From assembly GCA_020650975.1 (NCBI GenBank), contig JAIPMN010006261.1, positions 891 to 41,285 of the forward strand: DNA of 40,395 nucleotides. The letters run 5' to 3'. The DNA is from Apostichopus californicus (taxonomy: Eukaryota; Echinodermata; Holothuroidea; Aspidochirotida; Stichopodidae). The stretch's first letter is position 1. Each line of letters begins with the position of its first letter. Below the pieces are notes generated by a model that saw only the letters and a program-made list of their open reading frames with translations, ran no database searches and had not been told where the DNA came from. The translations under genes and the position numbers were made by a program. Shown here piece by piece: positions 35,359 to 40,395 of the stretch.

Positions 35359-38300
35359 TTATTTCTTTTTATTTCTGGTTCTATAGTTGACTCTGGCCAT
35401 CCACCCGAAGAAATAATATCCAAAGCCCGCCCCTAGCAACACGCTCATAGTTAGCCAGCCATTATAAGTCATTACTATCAACATCAGGGCGTACGCAACC
35501 GCTAACTGTAGAACGTGTAACATAGTCTGTAGGGCGTGTCCTGGATGGAGTAACGGAAGGCTGAAAGAGACAAATATATCTAATTAGTTCACACATCTGT
35601 TTGAGTTCCAATACTGACTTTACACTATACGAAATGTCATTCAGTTTGTTAACAGATAAACTGAAGTGTCCCAAAGCAGTAATTTTCTGTATATGTCAAA
35701 ATGCAAAATGGCATTAAGAATGCAGTAAGGTGATAAGTTGAATATTTTAGGAATATGATGAGGAAGATGGCGGCCATTGGTGGGATATCGTTTATACTAG
35801 TTAAAAAAGAAAGAAAGGTACACTACTGTTGATATTTGGTTTAGATAGTAAGTATATTTTGTGACGACCTTTGACAAAACAGTTTTTGCGGCTGTATTTC
35901 CTAGAAACTTAATGACTTACCGTCACTTACGATTTTCAAACTACTGTGATAAATTAATCGTTGCAGACGTTTTCACAAAGTAAAGCTACCCCTCACTGCA
36001 TAGCTGACACTCTTATGCATGCATGCTCAAATTTTCCGTACCATGAACATGAACATCCAAGAGCCCAAAATTGGTATCGATATAACGACAAACTTTGATC
36101 ATGAACACCGCATGGAGGGATGCTGAAAGTGTCTCAACTTTTCTCTAGTCTTATAAGACACTGCGGCCATTGTATCATTATAACTATATCACCTTCTGAG
36201 TCACTATAAATCAGTTGTAAAGCGCTGTGATCTATTGTAGAGCGCTCTATCAAATACATAGTAGTAATAATAATTGTAATAAATGTATCACAACTTCTTG
36301 AATCCCGTCCACAGAATCATACCTGTCATCGTCTTCCTCTAAGATGGGAGATGTCTCTGTACGTTCTGCAGCCGTCTCTTCTTCTTGTAAGTCAGCAATC
36401 AGTGACGCCTCCAACTTCGAACGAAGTACTTTTAGCCATTCAAATAGGAATGCTATGAGGAACACGACTATACACGAACCTATAAGTCCTAAAAAACAAT
36501 GATAAGAGTACAGAAAGAAACAGTATGTGACAACGAGCCACTGTGATTATTATAGGGAGTGACATCACACCATTGTGACAACATATTTGAAAGCGAACTC
36601 ATCCCTCAGTAACTATTTGAAAATGATATGACTACACTGTGGCTATACAAGTGATTTCGCGCCGCTGTGACTTTTGGAATGTGATAACATATCTCTGTGA
36701 TTATTTGAAAGTGTTATCGCGCAGCCGTGACTATTTGAAGGTGATATCACTACACTGTGACTACAAGTGACTGTGCCACTGACAAGTCACCGTGACTTTT
36801 GGAATGTGATATAATATCTCTGTGACTATTTGAAAGTGATATCGCATGGCTGTGATTAAGTACAAGTGAGTACCTGTAATCATATGACTGCACTGTGGTT
36901 ATACAAGTGATATTGCGCCGCTATATGACTTTGGAATGTGATATCATATCTCTGTGACTATTTGAAAGTGTTATCGCGCAGCCGTGACTATTTGAAGGTG
37001 ATATCACTACACTGTGACTACAAGTGACTGTGCGAATCACAAACCACTGTGACTTTGGAAAGTGATATAATATCTCTGTGACTATTTGAAAGTGATATCG
37101 CATGGCTGTGATTAAGTGCAAGTGAGTACCTGCAATCTTTAAAGGATAAAGGTACGCAGAATTTATAAGTCAAGTTGATGCGTCATATAGTCCAAGTAAA
37201 AAAGAAACATTTGGAGTGCTATGTAGTAATGTTTCTATAGCCTTTCCGGTTTGAAGATATTCAGCTTTAAATATATATTTTATGTCTGGAATGCTCATTT
37301 AAGGCTAAACTGACAATGACGTCAACTCCTCAGAAACAGGCATAACTGTTATTGTTTTTCACAATTGTTCTGTCAAGTTTGATAATTGAACCAAAACATG
37401 TGCTTTTTAACTAATTAGAACAACAGAGCACCAATGGATAACATTCATAACATTCATTTGTCTTGGACAAATTTTTAATGAATTGTAAACATGTAACATA
37501 ATTAATGATCAAAAGTCGGAAACTTTTAGACCATGTTTACTAACAATAACATATAGCCTAAATTAGAGGTATGAACAAAATGGGATGGCGCTAGACCAAT
37601 ACACTACAACAATGACATTTTACCGAGTCTGTCGAATGATTTCCATAGGTTATTGTACTTAATGCATGTTAATATATTGTTGGATATTGTGTATGCCTAT
37701 CTACCATCATCTTTTATACTATATCTCCCTTTTCTTGTTAAAATAATAAACATGTGTAATTACGCAACTTATGAGGGCAGAAAGTAATTAATTTAAACCT
37801 ACCAGCGATTGTTTCAACCTTCCAAGCTTTTATTAATATCGTCGTTTCGACGTCAAATGTGAAGTACATCATGTCCTGTATAATGAGACATAAACATAGA
37901 CGTATTATGAATGGTTTCTTGAACACGTCCCTGCATGGAAAAATTTACGAACTTTTCAAAACAGAGTTATTTAGGCCTATGAGCGGTGGATCGAGGGTTT
38001 TTATAAAGAAGGGGTGTTGCCATGGGGTCGTTGAAGGCGACTCCAATGTAGGGGTGTTTCGCGGGTCCTTTACCCTAGAAGAAAGAAAAATTAAAGTTTA
38101 TACGTGAAAGTGATCCATTATGAAGCATGTTGGACATACACACATTAAAACAAAAGTATAGTGTCTTAGAAAGGTAATAAATAATTATGAAATCAGTTTT
38201 TATACTTGCTCAAGTTATCAACCTTGTCTATGGGTAACAATGTATAGGCCTACACTAAGGCCTACAGTACCTTCACGGAGAACATTTCTAATCTTAGCTA

Positions 38301-39852
38301 CTATAGTTCATCACCCGTATACAAGCAGGATTTAACATATACATATACGTTAATAATATAGTTAGTGTCTTTTTTCGTTAAGTTTAAATCCCTCCCAAAC
38401 TAATACCGTTCTACGAATTGCAAGTAAAAAGTCCTAGTAATGATTCCTTTGTTCTCTCCTGTTTTCTTTCTAGAGCTTATTTTGGGAGTAACACTGCTGA
38501 CCTTTTAGACTTCACTTATACTAGGCCTATAGTTAGTTACGGAATTATTCCAAGTAAGTGACAAAATTGGAACAAATTCCGAAGAGATTTGATCAAGATG
38601 GAGATAGCACGCAATGATATACGGTATCGGACCATGCAGGTTCATTCACTGAACATGCAATTTGCATAGCCATCTTATCACAATTTATGTATCACTGGTG
38701 TAAATAAAGTCTTTGAGAAATTGGGGGGGGGGGGCGGGGAGTATAAGAAAACTGTAAATATGTTGTTATGATGTTGTTGTGTTTACTTGCATGGCCGCAA
38801 ACAGGATGTACACAAAAATAGATAAGGGATTAACAGGAAAGACAATAATAAAGGTGACTACTAATTGCCGCTTTTTCTCGCAGATTCCAAGCCAAAAGAT
38901 AACCCAATTGTTATTATATTACATTGTACTAAAGTTGACATTGTTTGGATAATCTCAAATAAGGCTAAGAAATTATCTCTGACGTAGGACTTTGGTATAC
39001 ATGGTCTTTTAACATTCTTCCACTGTATAGGTATCTCAAATGGTTGCATAGTTACCAGCAAATGCAAGCTTAAAGTGGTTTTTATCATATACCTATACTA
39101 ACGCTAAGGACGTTTCTCTCAGTCGCGTGTCCCGTCAGGACCACCGTACATACAGCTATATTGATCCACAAGTAATGTGTGTGTAGTTGTGCTGAGTGTC
39201 TGACAGTTTACATTCACACATGCATATTCCTAATTTACATATACACAGACCGACACTTTGCATACATAGTGTCCACATCTATGATTTTCGATTGCCAGGC
39301 TTCCAAGTTTACTAACGAAGAAAAACATAAACTTCAACAGAACTAACCAATTATTTATAAACGTAGTCGTATGTTCCTATTTACATATTGAGATTTGCCT
39401 GTAGTTCAAATATTTGATCGAAGCTATTACGGCTAGGTCTTTCAAATAAAAGATTACAAAGTTATATTCAAATATAGAAAACTGCATGAGGTAACTCGAC
39501 ATAGGGTTTTATTATATATCAATATGCCCATGCATATATACTCATCCTGCGTCCATGAATTTGTAGCCCCCCCCCCCCCTCCTAATTGAATTATAAAATA
39601 TCAGCTTCGAATTTGTGAGACACAAAAGTATTGCTGTATTGTTTCAAACGGTTACCATTTGCTGTTTGGGAGCAGCCAACTGGTTACACACACATCAGTC
39701 CTATCGCCGCATTGAGAGGTATCTAATCATGTGTATGAATATTGCTTGCACTGGCAGCTATATAGCATATAGAATACCACACAATAAAGATACAGCATTT
39801 GAGCAACGACTGTTTTGCCAATAGTTTAAAACAATAGCGTACTTACCTCCAT
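35359..39852 (-). CDS. SLC31A2: CTR/SLC31 family copper transporter, SLC31A2-like (4 exons)
   Basis: Minus-strand exons 39852-39847 (ATG GAG only), 37875-37803, 36488-36323 and 35560-35359, with phases 0, 1 and 2 matching. The total is 447 nt, 148 codons plus stop (human CTR2 143, CTR1 190). The protein begins MEDMMYFTFDVETTILIKAW. TM1 is LIGSCIVVFLIAFLFEWLKV (~28-47). An acidic cytosolic loop (EEETAAERTETSPILEEDDD) follows. TM2 is LQLAVAYALMLIVMTYNGW with the MxxxM copper-path motif (MLIVM). TM3 contains GAGFG, the GxxxG packing motif. It ends in a basic NYRTRNKKK without the Cys-His tail of CTR1. The family forms trimers that pass Cu(I) across plasma or endolysosomal membranes. The short Met-poor N-terminus favours SLC31A2; a CTR1-type assignment is not excluded. 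If exon 1 is wrong, translation could start at the MM of exon 2. Confidence 0.88.
36205..36280 (+). mobile_element. 3' fragment of a SINE
   Basis: gttgtaaagcgctgtgatct followed by gagcgctctatcaaatac and a TAATAATAA tail resembles the 3' module of the SINE at 20862-21176. It is located next to exon 3 of the copper transporter. Confidence 0.55.
36525..37135. repeat. ~35-bp minisatellite with a 258-bp higher-order duplication
   Basis: Subunits follow ctgtgactatttgaaagtga then tatc and g/c-rich spacers. The block 36640-36875 is repeated at ~36895-37130 (for example gttatcgcgcagccgtgac at 36713 and 36971). It lies in intron 2 of the copper transporter, just upstream of exon 3, and shows no similarity to that exon. 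Confidence 0.85.
37876..39846. other. Intron 1 of the copper transporter
   Basis: No exon or gene is recognised. A poly-G run is at ~38724-38734 and a poly-C run at ~39567-39579. Confidence 0.45.
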
Positions 39853-39856
39853 CGTT

Positions 39857-39865
39857 TTATGTCAT
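39857..39865 (-). promoter_or_regulatory. Minimal upstream ORF before the copper transporter start
   Basis: ATG ACA TAA ends four bases before the proposed start codon. If in the mature 5'UTR it could modulate initiation. Inference from sequence only. Confidence 0.35.
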
Positions 39866-40395
39866 AGTTTTCTTCTTAGCCCCGACGCATCTCTTAATGT
39901 CATGTCTTCCAAGCTCCCATGAATCTGTAAGTTTTGAAGTGGTTTAGGTTATAAATCATATACACATTCAGTTGGCGTGATTTTCAAGTGCTATAGAACA
40001 CAGATACTGCTATAGACTATACCAGTACATTTAAACTGCATGCATTGATGAATAGCAGCTTCATTCACTTCGTATATATTATAGCCTACTGACATATAAC
40101 AGTTGCAGCTAGTATAGTGTTTGATGAAACTCTCTGAATAGCAATACGATCGAATCGTTATATTATTACGGCATGTCTGTATATAGGTCTATCGTTCGTT
40201 TTGGCCTGTCAAGTTAAAACATCAGTAAAAAGATGTAGTTATATAATAATCAGTAAATTTTCCTACACATAGAAAGTAAACAAACAACCAACGCATTCTT
40301 CATATTCTATTTTCTCTGAAACAGAAACTGTTGGTTCCAAAATGGGCCGTTCTTGGTGGCCAGAAGCGTACCTTAACGTTACTTAAACAAATGTA
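39866..40395. other. 5' flank of the copper transporter
   Basis: Probable 5'UTR and promoter side. No coding exon or clear core promoter element is recognised. Confidence 0.4.

Noticed and set aside
1-40395. Bacterial-type systems (operons, CRISPR arrays, phage or defence islands).
   Set aside because: The window is a spliced metazoan genome segment. The regular repeats are minisatellites with no spacer-repeat logic and no cas-like genes.

Overview
The window reads as animal nuclear DNA, most likely from a marine deuterostome and probably an echinoderm such as a sea cucumber. The reasons are GT-AG spliced genes with vertebrate-type orthologues, a mosaic EGF/CUB/LDLa protein, AT-rich introns full of minisatellites, tRNA-derived SINEs and long poly-C/poly-G runs. 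The species cannot be read from the sequence alone.

Layout: (1) 162-1187 (+) is an intronless drug/metabolite-type transporter of the SLC35G1 type. (2) 1986-9396 (-) is an eight-exon secreted mosaic protein, signal peptide-EGF-EGF-CUB-LDLa-CUB-LDLa-CUB, built from phase 1-1 exons; it converges on gene 1. (3) 9397-11333 has no gene. It holds a candidate hAT-like element with a 10-N assembly gap, and a foldback repeat. (4) 14867-32156 (-) is a complete 20-exon orthologue of CCHCR1 (coiled-coil alpha-helical rod protein 1), 837 codons with every splice phase consistent. Its 3' part is embedded in a large inverted duplication: arms 11334-13267 and 14962-17040 flank the last exon and probable 3'UTR. 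The left arm is a mirror copy of CCHCR1 exon 19 and its introns. (5) 35359-39852 (-) is a four-exon CTR/SLC31 copper transporter of 148 codons, closest in layout to SLC31A2.

The genes are unrelated neighbours: membrane transport, secreted protein, centrosome/coiled-coil protein, copper transport. There is no operon-like or defence-system logic.

The most unusual signal is structural. Several tandem arrays appear to be seeded at exon-intron boundaries, so that copies of real splice sites are scattered through the adjacent introns: CCHCR1 exons 8, 10 and 19 (donors) and exon 5 of the EGF/CUB gene (acceptor). Together with the inverted duplication, whose outer edge coincides with a foldback repeat, this suggests a locus under repeated local rearrangement. 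All exon models are hand-derived from reading frames, splice consensus and phase, without transcript support.
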